Below, piece after piece: positions 43,644-51,503 of a stretch of 64,000 nucleotides of DNA. A program made the position numbers and the translations under genes. The notes below the pieces were generated by a model. It ran no database searches and was not told the DNA's origin. It saw only the letters and a program-made list of their open reading frames with translations. This DNA comes from Paraburkholderia sp. BL9I2N2. GTDB taxonomy: Bacteria; Pseudomonadota; Gammaproteobacteria; Burkholderiales; Burkholderiaceae. The stretch is taken from positions 3,162,001-3,226,000 of the forward strand of contig NZ_SMGP01000001.1 of NCBI RefSeq assembly GCF_004339745.1, in the 5' to 3' direction. How positions within the stretch are numbered: position 1 is the stretch's first letter; each line of letters begins with the position of its first letter.

Positions 43644-44636
43644 TCAGAGGCCCATCTTTGCGAGGTCGTCGACGGTTTTCGCGTTGAGGTCGACAAGTTG
43701 GTCGACAATCAGGTTGTGACCGTCGGGATGAACAACACCCAGACCCGGAATATTCGTGCCGTCCTTAATCGGCTGCCCCTTTACGAGCATCGTGCCCAGC
43801 GTCACAAACACTTCGCCGGCGACTTCCGGATTCCACATGTACCCGCCGCTCAACACGCCATCGTGGACGAGCTTTCGGCCCTGTCCAGGCGAGAACGGCC
43901 CGAGAACCAGGACCTTTCCTTTCGCCTGCTGCTCCGCGACGGCGCGAGCCGCCCCAATCGGGCCCTGACTGCCGAACGCAAGGATGCCCTTCAAGTTAGG
44001 ATGAGCGCGCATCAGGTCAAGCGCGGTTTTGCGCGACGCGTCCACGTCTTCAGCGACGCCGTAGCGATCGCCGACGAGGGTCATCCCGGGATAGTTGGCC
44101 TTGATGTAGGCGATTGCCGCATCCGCCCAGGCGTTATGGAGCGGCACTGTCAGCGAACCGACGAAAACGGCGTATTCGCCCTTCCCGCCCAGCGCCTCGC
44201 CAAGGCGTTTTCCGTAAGCTTCGCCGAAACCTTTGGACGAGGCCAGTTCAAAGTCCCAGTCCACGTTCTGCTGCTTCGGTGACTCGTGGGTGATGACCTT
44301 GATACCGGCGGCTCTGGCGCGCTGAAGAACGGGTTCCAGAACCTGTGCGTCGTTCGGCACGACGCCGATGACGTCTACGTGCTGCGCAATCAAGTCCTCG
44401 ATTGCTCGTACCTGGAGCGCAGGGTCAGCGCTCGTCGGCCCGACCATGAATGCCTTGACGCCGAGTTGGTCGGCGCGCTTCTTGATGCCCGCTTCCATGG
44501 CGTTGAACCATGGAATGCCGCCAATCTTCACAACGACACCAATTACAGGCTTGTCAGGCGAGGCCGATGCAAAACTCGTCGTCAAGGCGAGCGCGACTGC
44601 GCCGGCGCCCAAAGTGCGGATGATGTTCTTGAACAT
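43644..44636 (-). CDS. Periplasmic sugar-binding protein (RhaS/LsrB/RbsB-like)
   Basis: The 330-residue precursor has signal peptide MFKNIIRTLGAGAVALALTTSFASA. The Peripla_BP_4 fold shows VIGVVVKIGGIPWFNAMEAGIKKRADQLGV, ALQVRAIEDLIAQHVDVIGVVPNDAQVLEPVLQRA, and KVITHESPKQQNVDWDFE, the latter motif typical of the LsrB/RhaS clade. It is the first gene of the sugar operon, with an excellent ribosome-binding site (GGAGGAG, 3 nt before the ATG). Two LacI-type operators lie 80-130 bp upstream. The ligand is a pentose, hexose or deoxysugar; not decidable by eye. Confidence 0.92.
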   Translation of the reverse strand: MFKNIIRTLGAGAVALALTTSFASASPDKPVIGVVVKIGGIPWFNAMEAGIKKRADQLGVKAFMVGPTSADPALQVRAIEDLIAQHVDVIGVVPNDAQVLEPVLQRARAAGIKVITHESPKQQNVDWDFELASSKGFGEAYGKRLGEALGGKGEYAVFVGSLTVPLHNAWADAAIAYIKANYPGMTLVGDRYGVAEDVDASRKTALDLMRAHPNLKGILAFGSQGPIGAARAVAEQQAKGKVLVLGPFSPGQGRKLVHDGVLSGGYMWNPEVAGEVFVTLGTMLVKGQPIKDGTNIPGLGVVHPDGHNLIVDQLVDLNAKTVDDLAKMGL

Positions 44637-44714
44637 GTCTCCTCCGGTAGACGCCTGGGCACGCAGACGCCCTAAATGAGTGATTAAAGGCCCGACTTCG
44701 CATCTTGCTAAAGA

Positions 44715-44732
44715 TGCTAAATCCATTTAGCA
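44715..44732. promoter_or_regulatory. LacI-type operator 1
   Basis: TGCTAAAT-CC-ATTTAGCA is a perfect 8+8 bp dyad between the divergent sugar operon and its LacI regulator gene. Confidence 0.7.
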
Positions 44733-44747
44733 GTTCGGGTGGGTGTA

Positions 44748-44765
44748 TGCTGAATCTATTTAGCA
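44748..44765. promoter_or_regulatory. LacI-type operator 2
   Basis: TGCTGAAT-CT-ATTTAGCA has one mismatch in the dyad. Its centre is 33 bp (about three helical turns) from operator 1, so two regulator dimers would bind on the same face of the DNA. Confidence 0.68.
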
Positions 44766-44859
44766 CTTCGGTCGAGCCGGAAAAACCCTGGTATTGGGTA
44801 CTGTCGGGAAACGGCTACCTTTTCGGGACATAACGGCGCAATGCCCTCGGAGCAACTTG

Positions 44860-45915
44860 ATGGCAAGCAGCAACCCCGGACGCAAGTCCACGATTTATGA
44901 CGTCGCAAAGGCGACAGGTTCTTCGACGGCTACGGTCAGCATGGTGCTGAACGGCAGTTGGGTCCGCTATCGAATCAAAGAGGAGACTGCGAACCGAATA
45001 CTCGAAAGCGCGCGTCAGCTTGGGTATAACGTCAACATGAAAGCTCGAGGACTGCGGCTGTCGCGCTCGGGTCTGGTGGGTATGGTTCTTCCCCATTATC
45101 GGAACCGTTTTTTTGCGGGGCTCGCCGAGACCTTCGAAGAGCAGGCTCGTAGTCGCGGACTTTGCCCAATAGTCGTGGGCACTCAGCGCGACCCCGCAGT
45201 CGAGGTGAGCGTTACCGAAACACTCCTTTCGCAGCGGGTTGAACTGCTATTTATCGCCGGCGTGCGTAACCCGACACCATTGAACGAGCTCTGTTCGGCC
45301 GCGGGCGTCCCTTCCATCAATCTGGACCTGCCAGGTGACGGTGCGCCGTCGGTCGTATCCGATAACCGCAAAGGCGCTCAAGCTATTACGGACGTGCTGA
45401 TTGACAAGCTGCTAGCACGCGGCGCGGCGCCAGACGAGTTGGTCTTGCTAGGAGGTGTCGCGGATGAATATGCGACTGAGATGCGTATCGCAGGATTCAG
45501 AGACGCTTTCGAAGCTCGTCAAATGACGCCTGCGGCAGATGCAATCGACTGCTGTGGATATAACGCCGCTGCTGCCAAACGCGCACTCACGATTCGCTGT
45601 GAAAAGCTTGGGCGACTTCCGGCCGGTTTGCTGATGAATTCGATTACCGCGTTTGAAGGGGTGGTTCAGTTCACGTCAACGTTGCCGCCTGACGCGTGGA
45701 AGTCTGCGGTTGTTGGCTGCTTCGACTGGGACCCATTCGCGGCAAATCTACCTTTCGACGTGACCATGTTGCGGCAGGACGTGCAAACAATCATTTCTGA
45801 AGCGTTCAAGCTGGCCGAAAACTATGATTCGACGGACCGGTCTCTGATTCTCGTGCCAACGGGTCTGGGCAAAAAGTTTGAAGAAGCCGACCAAACGAAG
45901 GAGTTTGACCGATAA
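44860..45915 (+). CDS. LacI-family transcriptional regulator of the sugar operon
   Basis: The 351-residue regulator has an N-terminal LacI helix-turn-helix and hinge (STIYDVAKATGSSTATVSMVLNGSWVRYRIKEETANRILESARQLGYN). The periplasmic-binding-protein-like effector domain follows (SGLVGMVLPHYRNRFFAGLAETFEEQA, PSINLDLPGDGAPSVVSDNRKGA). ATG 44860 has GGAG 7 nt upstream and starts MASSNPGRKST just before the helix-turn-helix; upstream in-frame starts are not needed. It is divergent from the sugar ABC operon, with two palindromic operators between them, so it is almost certainly its local repressor, probably also autoregulated. Confidence 0.93.
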   Translation: MASSNPGRKSTIYDVAKATGSSTATVSMVLNGSWVRYRIKEETANRILESARQLGYNVNMKARGLRLSRSGLVGMVLPHYRNRFFAGLAETFEEQARSRGLCPIVVGTQRDPAVEVSVTETLLSQRVELLFIAGVRNPTPLNELCSAAGVPSINLDLPGDGAPSVVSDNRKGAQAITDVLIDKLLARGAAPDELVLLGGVADEYATEMRIAGFRDAFEARQMTPAADAIDCCGYNAAAAKRALTIRCEKLGRLPAGLLMNSITAFEGVVQFTSTLPPDAWKSAVVGCFDWDPFAANLPFDVTMLRQDVQTIISEAFKLAENYDSTDRSLILVPTGLGKKFEEADQTKEFDR

Positions 45916-46110
45916 CTTCGGTCTGGAAGTAGTGGCGGTCTTTACAACGAGCTGACCATTTTCCATGGCCATCACGGGCGCGTAATGCTCAGGATAGATG
46001 CGTGAGTCCCGCGCCTTACGCGCGGCGCACTGAATGTCCTCCAGTTCGCCGCGCTTCCAGGCGATTTTGTCGGTAGCGATTCGCTGACTTTCGGTTGCAG
46101 TCTTGGTCAC
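45748..46110 (-). CDS. Possible hypothetical protein or gene remnant
   Basis: A minus-strand frame begins at GTG 46110 after an AGG-containing stretch. Its first about 65 residues (MTKTATESQRIATDKIAWKR, then DSRIYPEHYAPVMAMENGQLVV) look protein-like. The rest runs antisense into the LacI regulator 3' end, so the C-terminal half is doubtful. It may be a fragment of a gene whose 3' part was lost when the LacI gene arrived. No family is recognised. Confidence 0.25.
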   Translation of the reverse strand: MTKTATESQRIATDKIAWKRGELEDIQCAARKARDSRIYPEHYAPVMAMENGQLVVKTATTSRPKLSVKLLRLVGFFKLFAQTRWHENQRPVRRIIVFGQLERFRNDCLHVLPQHGHVER

Positions 46111-46278
46111 TTTTACCTGGAGTGACCGGTCGGCGTCCGTTAGCCGTTTACGCTGCTTAAACAGGACATTATGCGAAACGACACGAGCGCTACAGGCGTG
46201 CAGTGTCGACGAGATTTTGTGTGAACTTTAGCCAGCGTCAGGCTGCCAAACATCATGTGGCGGCTCGGACAATTGCGT
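45916..46278. other. Intergenic region between LacI gene and orphan receiver
   Basis: Apart from the doubtful minus-strand frame (45748-46110) no gene, terminator or promoter could be supported. Confidence 0.35.
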
Positions 46279-46671
46279 ATGACAAGCGTATTGCTGGTAG
46301 ACGATGATGAGGAGACGTTGGCTGCATGGAGCGCCAGTTGTGCCGCTGATGGATTTGAGGTTAGGGGCGCGCGCGACGGCCAATCAGCATTGGCAATGTT
46401 CGTCGAATTTCCTGTGGACATTGTGGTTGCCGACTGGCGTATGCCGGTGATGTCGGGAAGCGAACTCTGTCACCAACTGCGCACTCTTCCCGGACTAGCC
46501 GATGTTGTCTTCGTACTGGTTTCAGGAGAGCCTAGTCCACCCGCCTTCGTCAGCTACGACGGTTTCCTTCGCAAGCCCGTAGATGGGCAAATTTTACTGG
46601 CTACCATGCGACGGCTGCTGACAGAGCACGCAACGCATCGAGAGCACCGGCGCGGCGGGACGAAGGAATGA
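46279..46671 (+). CDS. Stand-alone response regulator receiver protein
   Basis: The 130-residue protein consists of one receiver domain: acidic cluster LLVDDDEET, phospho-acceptor Asp in IVVADWRMPVMSG, the Ser of FVLVSGEP, and the conserved Lys in DGFLRKPVDG. There is no output domain. Such proteins act by phospho-dependent protein interaction (CheY- or Spo0F-like). The basic tail (EHATHREHRRGGTKE) is unusual. No kinase gene is nearby. ATG 46279 is selected because the receiver begins immediately after it. Confidence 0.85.
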   Translation: MTSVLLVDDDEETLAAWSASCAADGFEVRGARDGQSALAMFVEFPVDIVVADWRMPVMSGSELCHQLRTLPGLADVVFVLVSGEPSPPAFVSYDGFLRKPVDGQILLATMRRLLTEHATHREHRRGGTKE

Positions 46672-46943
46672 AGCGAACGTCTGCTTTTGTGCATGATATA
46701 CGGCGTCACTCGCGTAGATTGACGCTATCGCGTCGAGGTCTTCCTTCGCCACGGCGGTCATCCATGCGTCGTACCGGGATAGGAGATGTTTTCGGATGTC
46801 CTGCTCAGTCGTGGCTTCATTCCTTCAAGATTCTCGGCGACCATGTTTAGGGAATGGGTCGAAGGCGATTGGCAAAGTCCCACAGGCGATGCATTGGATT
46901 CGTCCTTTGGGCCGCCTCTTGGGAGTGCAGTAGGCGGCAGGGA

Positions 46944-48026
46944 CTATCGAAGCCCCTGCCGCGCGATCAACTGCGTGGGCCGCGTTGTTGCTGGTCCTTC
47001 TCCTGCGATTCGAACAGCGCCTTGATTCTCCTGCGATTCGAACAGCGCCTTGAAATTGCCTTCGCCAAATCCATCTTCTCCGCGGCGTTCAATAATTTCG
47101 AAGAAGACCGGGCCAATCTGGCGCTTCGTGAAGCGTTGGAGCAGAATCTTCTGCGGACCCTTACCGTCGACCAGGATGCCACGCTCAGCCAGACGCCTGA
47201 TGTCGAGGCCGTGCCCCGGAAGACGTCTATCGATTCCGTCATAATAGTTCTGCGATGGCGCCGCCATAAACTCGACGCCGGCGGCACCGAGCTTTTGAAT
47301 GGTGTCTTCGATGTCGGACGTCAGCAGCGCGATGTGTTGAATCCCTTCGCCACCGTAGTCACGGATGAATTCATCGTTCTGGTTGAGCACACCAGGTTGG
47401 TCATGGGCGGCAGCTGCCACCGGAATCGACACGCGGCCGCACGGGCTCACCATTGAGCGCGCGCGCATTCCGGACATGTGCCCCTTGACTTCGAGATACT
47501 GCTTCTCCGCAAAGCCGAACGTGTCGCGGTAGAAGTTGGCCCACAAATCGAGGTTCTTGGGGTGGACAATATTCGACGTATGATCGACGGCCAGGATATT
47601 GGCGTCACCTTCCTGCGTGTTTCGGACTTCAACCGGAAGCGAGAAGATTTCGCGGAAGTCGCTGTCAACAAAGTACACGAGACTGTCTCCGATACCGAGA
47701 ATCGTCGGCGTGTCGAGGACAAACGCTCCTTCCTTTTCGGCAGAGGCGCTAACCGCACCGCCGGCCACTGCTTGCTCGCGTGCAGCCTGTGCGTTGTTGA
47801 CGCGAACGCCAATCGCCCTCACCGACGCACCATGCCGGGACTCGAACGCGTTCGGATTCCCATTAACGATAAACACTGCCGCGCCTTGTGTCATCAGGAG
47901 CATGCCGCTCCTGGACTTAGCGCGAAGACAGAAGCCAAGTTGCTCGAAGAGATCGACGAGCTCCATCGGTCGGGATGAGACGAATTCTACGAAGGCGAAT
48001 CCGTCAGTTTTCACTCGAGTACTCAT
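46944..48026 (-). CDS. 4-hydroxyphenylpyruvate dioxygenase-like protein with altered C-terminus
   Basis: This is a non-haem Fe(II) two-domain VOC-fold dioxygenase. Iron ligands are visible as His in VDHTSNIV, His in GEGIQHIALLT and Glu in FFEIIERRGEDGFGEG. The family normally converts 4-hydroxyphenylpyruvate to homogentisate. The usual PLN active-site motif reads IPVAAAA here, so the substrate may differ. A 28-bp tandem duplication (46998-47053) shifts the frame after KALFESQE. The present tail has about 30 new residues (ending RPTQLIARQGLR) instead of the expected ESQEKDQQQRGPRS. An alternative start is ATG 48041. It is the last gene of a minus-strand cluster with RidA, Crp, YbaK and aspartase genes. 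Confidence 0.85.
   Translation of the reverse strand: MSTRVKTDGFAFVEFVSSRPMELVDLFEQLGFCLRAKSRSGMLLMTQGAAVFIVNGNPNAFESRHGASVRAIGVRVNNAQAAREQAVAGGAVSASAEKEGAFVLDTPTILGIGDSLVYFVDSDFREIFSLPVEVRNTQEGDANILAVDHTSNIVHPKNLDLWANFYRDTFGFAEKQYLEVKGHMSGMRARSMVSPCGRVSIPVAAAAHDQPGVLNQNDEFIRDYGGEGIQHIALLTSDIEDTIQKLGAAGVEFMAAPSQNYYDGIDRRLPGHGLDIRRLAERGILVDGKGPQKILLQRFTKRQIGPVFFEIIERRGEDGFGEGNFKALFESQENQGAVRIAGEGPATTRPTQLIARQGLR
46998..47053. repeat. 28-bp tandem duplication at the 3' end of the HPPD-like gene
   Basis: Two perfect adjacent 28-bp copies (46998-47025 and 47026-47053) each contain TCCTGCGATTCGAACAGCGC. Because 28 is not a multiple of 3 the duplication changes the reading frame. Deleting one copy restores a family-like C-terminus. 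Confidence 0.95.
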
Positions 48027-48145
48027 GATATTAGGTGGCATTCCAAAGTATGGGCCACGCGCGGAAATAGGCATCGCCGCAAAGGGAGTCGACTGGTATT
48101 CCACGAAGTCACCAGCGAAGAGAATCTTCTGCTCCGGCGTGAAAA

Positions 48146-48562
48146 TTACTTGCGGGTCGCAGCGACGACCTTGATTTCGACGATAAGCTCAGGGCGAGCC
48201 AGCGCGGCGATGCCGAGAATGGTCCATGCCGGGAAGTCGGAGCGGATGTATTGCTCTTTTACCTCGCGGAAGGTGGCGAGTTGCGAGCCAACATCGACGT
48301 GATAGGAAACAAGCTCGACGACATCCGTGAAATCGAGGTCCATATGCTTGAGCACGGCTTCGATGCGCTTGAATGCGACGTCGAATTGCTCCTTCGGGTC
48401 CTCCGGAATCGACCCGTCGGCGCGCAGACCGATTTGCCCAGCGATGAACACCAGCCCGTTGGCCGTCACGGCCGGCGAATACTGGAACAGGTCGAAAATG
48501 CGATTGCTTCCGAAGGTTGCGTCATCGTCAGGAAGACGCAGGCGCTCGATTTTTTTGCTCAT
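48146..48562 (-). CDS. RidA/YjgF/YER057c/UK114-family protein
   Basis: The 138-residue protein has the trimeric RidA fold: FQYSPAVTANGLVFIAGQIGLRADGSIPEDPKEQFDVAFKRIEAVL, then VELVSYHVDVGSQLATFREVKEQYI and the C-terminal PELIVEIKVVAATRK. The imine-binding Arg of canonical RidA (RxxVEIEAIA near the end) is replaced by PELIVEIK, suggesting a non-canonical Rid subfamily. RidA proteins hydrolyse reactive enamine/imine intermediates formed by PLP enzymes; other Rid families act in specific catabolic pathways, which fits the location in a catabolic cluster. Confidence 0.9.
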   Translation of the reverse strand: MSKKIERLRLPDDDATFGSNRIFDLFQYSPAVTANGLVFIAGQIGLRADGSIPEDPKEQFDVAFKRIEAVLKHMDLDFTDVVELVSYHVDVGSQLATFREVKEQYIRSDFPAWTILGIAALARPELIVEIKVVAATRK

Positions 48563-48662
48563 GGCAGTCCTTCAATCAACTGGAGTAGTACGGGGACATT
48601 GATTCCAACGTGACCACTTTAAGTGACCGACCAGGCTGCAGTCTGTATAGCGAGTTACCAAA

Positions 48663-49337
48663 TCAGCCGAGAAGTTTGGACGAATCGAGCACCCAGATGC
48701 GACGCTGCCGGAGCTCAATCGCGCCGAGCGTCGTCAACCGCTTCAGTGCGCGTGTGACAGTGACGCGGGTCGCGCCCGTCATTGCGGCGATTTGTTCGTG
48801 CGTCAGAGGGATGGATATCAGCGTCCCGTTCTCGCGCTTCTCGCCGTACAGGTCTGCCAGCCGCCCCAGCAGCTCCCCGATTCTCATCTCCGGCTTCGGA
48901 AGTGCAAGGTATTGAATGCGGGAGGCCAGGATCCGCTGCTTGAGCGCAACAATGCGCATAAGGGAGATGGCAAGTTCCGGGCAGGACGGAATGACGCCTG
49001 TGATAACCCTGATGTCGAACTCAATCAGTTCCGAATCCTCAGCTGCGATGGCTGTCGCAATGCGCGGAAAACCGTCCATTGCAGGGGACTCGCCAAACAT
49101 CGCCCATGGCCCCATCATTTCAAGCATGAACTCGGCGCCATCGCTTTGAAAAATCGAGACCTGAATACGGCCAGAAAGCAGAAAGTAAAAGGTAAAGCCG
49201 AGTTCGCCCTGACGATAAATCATGCTGCCCTTCTCGACCTTTATCTTCCGACCGAGATGGGCCGCGCGAATCCACACGCCCGCAGTAGCGTCGTCCATAT
49301 GCCATGTCTCGGTGGTCGCCGCGGCGCTCTTGCTCAA
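48663..49337 (-). CDS. Crp/Fnr-family transcriptional regulator
   Basis: The 224-residue protein has an N-terminal cyclic-nucleotide-binding-type barrel (KVEKGSMIYRQGELGFTFYFLLSGRIQVSIFQSDGAEFMLEMMGPWAMFGE). A dimer helix follows, and the winged helix-turn-helix is ISIPLTHEQIAAMTGATRVTVTRALKRLTTLGAIELRQRRIWVLD. The Fnr-type N-terminal Cys cluster is absent, so it is not an iron-sulfur oxygen sensor. The ligand is unknown. It lies inside the aspartase/RidA/HPPD cluster on the same strand and probably regulates it. Confidence 0.93.
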   Translation of the reverse strand: MSKSAAATTETWHMDDATAGVWIRAAHLGRKIKVEKGSMIYRQGELGFTFYFLLSGRIQVSIFQSDGAEFMLEMMGPWAMFGESPAMDGFPRIATAIAAEDSELIEFDIRVITGVIPSCPELAISLMRIVALKQRILASRIQYLALPKPEMRIGELLGRLADLYGEKRENGTLISIPLTHEQIAAMTGATRVTVTRALKRLTTLGAIELRQRRIWVLDSSKLLG

Positions 49338-49489
49338 GCCTGTCCCCTTTCATGTAGGCGTGCCGACGCGCGTATTGTGGCACGAACGTGAAACCGGTTC
49401 GACTGCGGGTTCGGGTGCCTGGTCACGAAGACGCTTGATAAGCGCAAGCACTTCCTTCATCTGGCGCACAGAGATAGCAGTAGTCGGTT

Positions 49490-50017
49490 CTACACTTCGT
49501 CTCTTATACGTGGCGCGTCGGCGGACAGGGCAGCGAGGTCCAGCCAATCTGCAGGGTGGTCTACGCTCGCGAGAAAGTCATCCAATGCTGCTCGCGAAAG
49601 CGACACGCTTGCATTGTTTTCAAGCGGGTGAAACAGAAACGTCGACTCCCGGGCCAGTCCTGAGTCGATGACAAGTCGAACACACCTGGCATCATCATTG
49701 ACCAATGCGAGGGGGCTCAGAGAGCCAGTCCGTATTCCCAGCAATTCGAAGAGCTTGTCTGCGGACGCGAACGAAAGCCGTTTGCTACCCAGAGCTTCGG
49801 CGACCGCGGATAGGTCAAGCGATTTGGTGGCGGCCGTCACTACGAGAAAGTACCGGCCCCTCTTATCTTGGAGGAGCAAGTTTTTACAGCGTGCTCCTTC
49901 CAGCGAAAGCGTCAGCTTTTCAGACTCGGCCATATTGAGCACCGAATCATGCTCCTCGCAGAAAAATGGAATCTCCCTTTGTTCCAGGAGATTCAGTAGC
50001 TCGTCTTTTCCTAGCAT
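49490..50017 (-). CDS. YbaK/ProX (PrdX-like) aminoacyl-tRNA deacylase-type protein
   Basis: The 175-residue single-domain INS/YbaK fold has CEEHDSVLNMAESEKLTLSLEGARCKNLLLQDKRGRYFLVVTAATKSLDLSAVAEALGSKRLSFASADKLFELLGIRTGSLSPLALVND. This matches the PrdX/ProXp subfamily, including the LxG...KNLLLQDK and GSLSPL blocks. Free-standing members deacylate mis-charged tRNA, for example Ala-tRNAPro. ATG 50017 matches the family start; the ribosome-binding site is poor. It follows the aspartase gene by 73 bp on the same strand. Confidence 0.88.
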   Translation of the reverse strand: MLGKDELLNLLEQREIPFFCEEHDSVLNMAESEKLTLSLEGARCKNLLLQDKRGRYFLVVTAATKSLDLSAVAEALGSKRLSFASADKLFELLGIRTGSLSPLALVNDDARCVRLVIDSGLARESTFLFHPLENNASVSLSRAALDDFLASVDHPADWLDLAALSADAPRIRDEV

Positions 50018-50090
50018 GCTGTTGTCTATCTTTAACCAAAAAGCGAGCGGAACCGCAACGGCTCCAGGTCGGCTCGCTCGCAGCGAACGC

Positions 50091-51503
50091 TTACGCGTCA
50101 AACACAGGATACGACGCCTTGCGAATTGCCGCGAAGGTGTCTTCCTTGGAAAGCAGGCCGGACTCGTCCAGAATCGAGACCAGAGAGCGGCCTTCGACCA
50201 CGGATTGGCGCGCAAGCTTGCTTACACGAGCGTAGCCAATCTTCGGAACGAGTGCCGTGGCAACCGCCATGGATTCCATCAAATGCTGCTCGTTGCGCGC
50301 AATATCGGCCTTGATGTCCTTGACGCACTTCTGCGAGAAGCGCTGAATGCCGTTTGTGAGCAGCGCAATGCTGTCGAAAACGCGCGACGCGACCACGGGC
50401 TCGAAATGGTTGATTTCCAGTTCGCCGTACTGCACTGCCTGCGCAACTGCAACGTCATTTCCAACAACCGCGAAGCTCAGCTGAATCATCGCCATCGGCA
50501 GGACAGGATTCACCTTACCCGGCATGATGGATGATCCGGCCTGCGCTTCCGGCAGCTTCAGCTCTCCAAGGCCGCCAACAGGACCCGACGACAGGACCGT
50601 CAGGTCGGATGCGATTTTCGCGAGAGATACAGCACACGTGCGAAGTTCAGCCGAAACGCGTGAGAACACATCCATGTTCTGCATTGCATCGAACGGATTC
50701 GTTGGCGCGTGATAGTCGACTCCGGTGATGTCGCGAAGGTGCGCGTACACAGCGGCACGGTAACCGGCGGGCGCGCCGAAGCCGGTTCCAATTGCGGTGC
50801 CACCCAAAGGAAGTGTTCGGAGCTTATGCCGGACCGCCATGAGCTCCTCTGCCAAACGCTGTGTCAGAGACGCGTAGCCTCCGAACAGTTGACCCAGACG
50901 CATGGGCTGGGCGTCCTGCAGGCAAGTCCTGCCGAGATGCAGTATGTCAGCGAACTCGGTGGCTTTGCTATCAAACAGGGCAGCAAGTTGTGTGAGCTCT
51001 TCGATCAACGGGTCGAGCATTGCGTACGTCGCAATTTTCAACGCCGCCGGATAGGCATCGTTCGTAGATTGGGACAGGTTGACGTGGTCATTCGGATGAG
51101 TCACTTCATAGTTTCCGGCAGCGTGACCTAAAAGCTGCTGGGCGCGATTGGCGATGACCTCGTTGAAGTTCATGTTGGTGGATGTCCCGCCCGACCCCTC
51201 CATCAGGTCGACCACGAACGAAGCGTCAAAGTGCCCCTCGATGACTTCCTGGCACGCTTTGACGATGGCCTCGCATTGCTCTTTGGTCAGAACCGCGTTG
51301 TCGCAGTTGGCCAGAGCCGCAGCCCACTTGACCTGGGCGAAAGCGTCTCGGAACTGCGCGTAGTGGGCGATGTTCAGAGACGAAACCGTGAGGTTGTCAA
51401 CTCCGCGAACCGTGTTGACTCCATACAGCTTGTCGCCTGGAATGGTGACTTCACCGACATAGTCACGTTCGACTCGCTGTTCACCTTGAGTAAGCTTATT
51501 CAT
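50091..51503 (-). CDS. aspA: Aspartate ammonia-lyase (aspartase/fumarase superfamily)
   Basis: The 470-residue lyase has the superfamily C1 region GGTSTNMNFNEVIANRA (aspartase-like TSTN at about residues 107-110), C2 HPNDHVNLSQSTNDAYP, and C3 signature loop GSSIMPGKVNP at 323-333. Aspartase reversibly deaminates L-aspartate to fumarate and ammonia. The SSIMPGK (versus PAK in E. coli AspA) and MEGSGG variations leave room for a related amino-dicarboxylate substrate. AAAGGA precedes ATG 51503. The LysR gene's 3' end overlaps this start by 8 bp. It is part of a minus-strand cluster with a transporter, suggesting import and deamination of an amino acid. Confidence 0.88.
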   Translation of the reverse strand: MNKLTQGEQRVERDYVGEVTIPGDKLYGVNTVRGVDNLTVSSLNIAHYAQFRDAFAQVKWAAALANCDNAVLTKEQCEAIVKACQEVIEGHFDASFVVDLMEGSGGTSTNMNFNEVIANRAQQLLGHAAGNYEVTHPNDHVNLSQSTNDAYPAALKIATYAMLDPLIEELTQLAALFDSKATEFADILHLGRTCLQDAQPMRLGQLFGGYASLTQRLAEELMAVRHKLRTLPLGGTAIGTGFGAPAGYRAAVYAHLRDITGVDYHAPTNPFDAMQNMDVFSRVSAELRTCAVSLAKIASDLTVLSSGPVGGLGELKLPEAQAGSSIMPGKVNPVLPMAMIQLSFAVVGNDVAVAQAVQYGELEINHFEPVVASRVFDSIALLTNGIQRFSQKCVKDIKADIARNEQHLMESMAVATALVPKIGYARVSKLARQSVVEGRSLVSILDESGLLSKEDTFAAIRKASYPVFDA

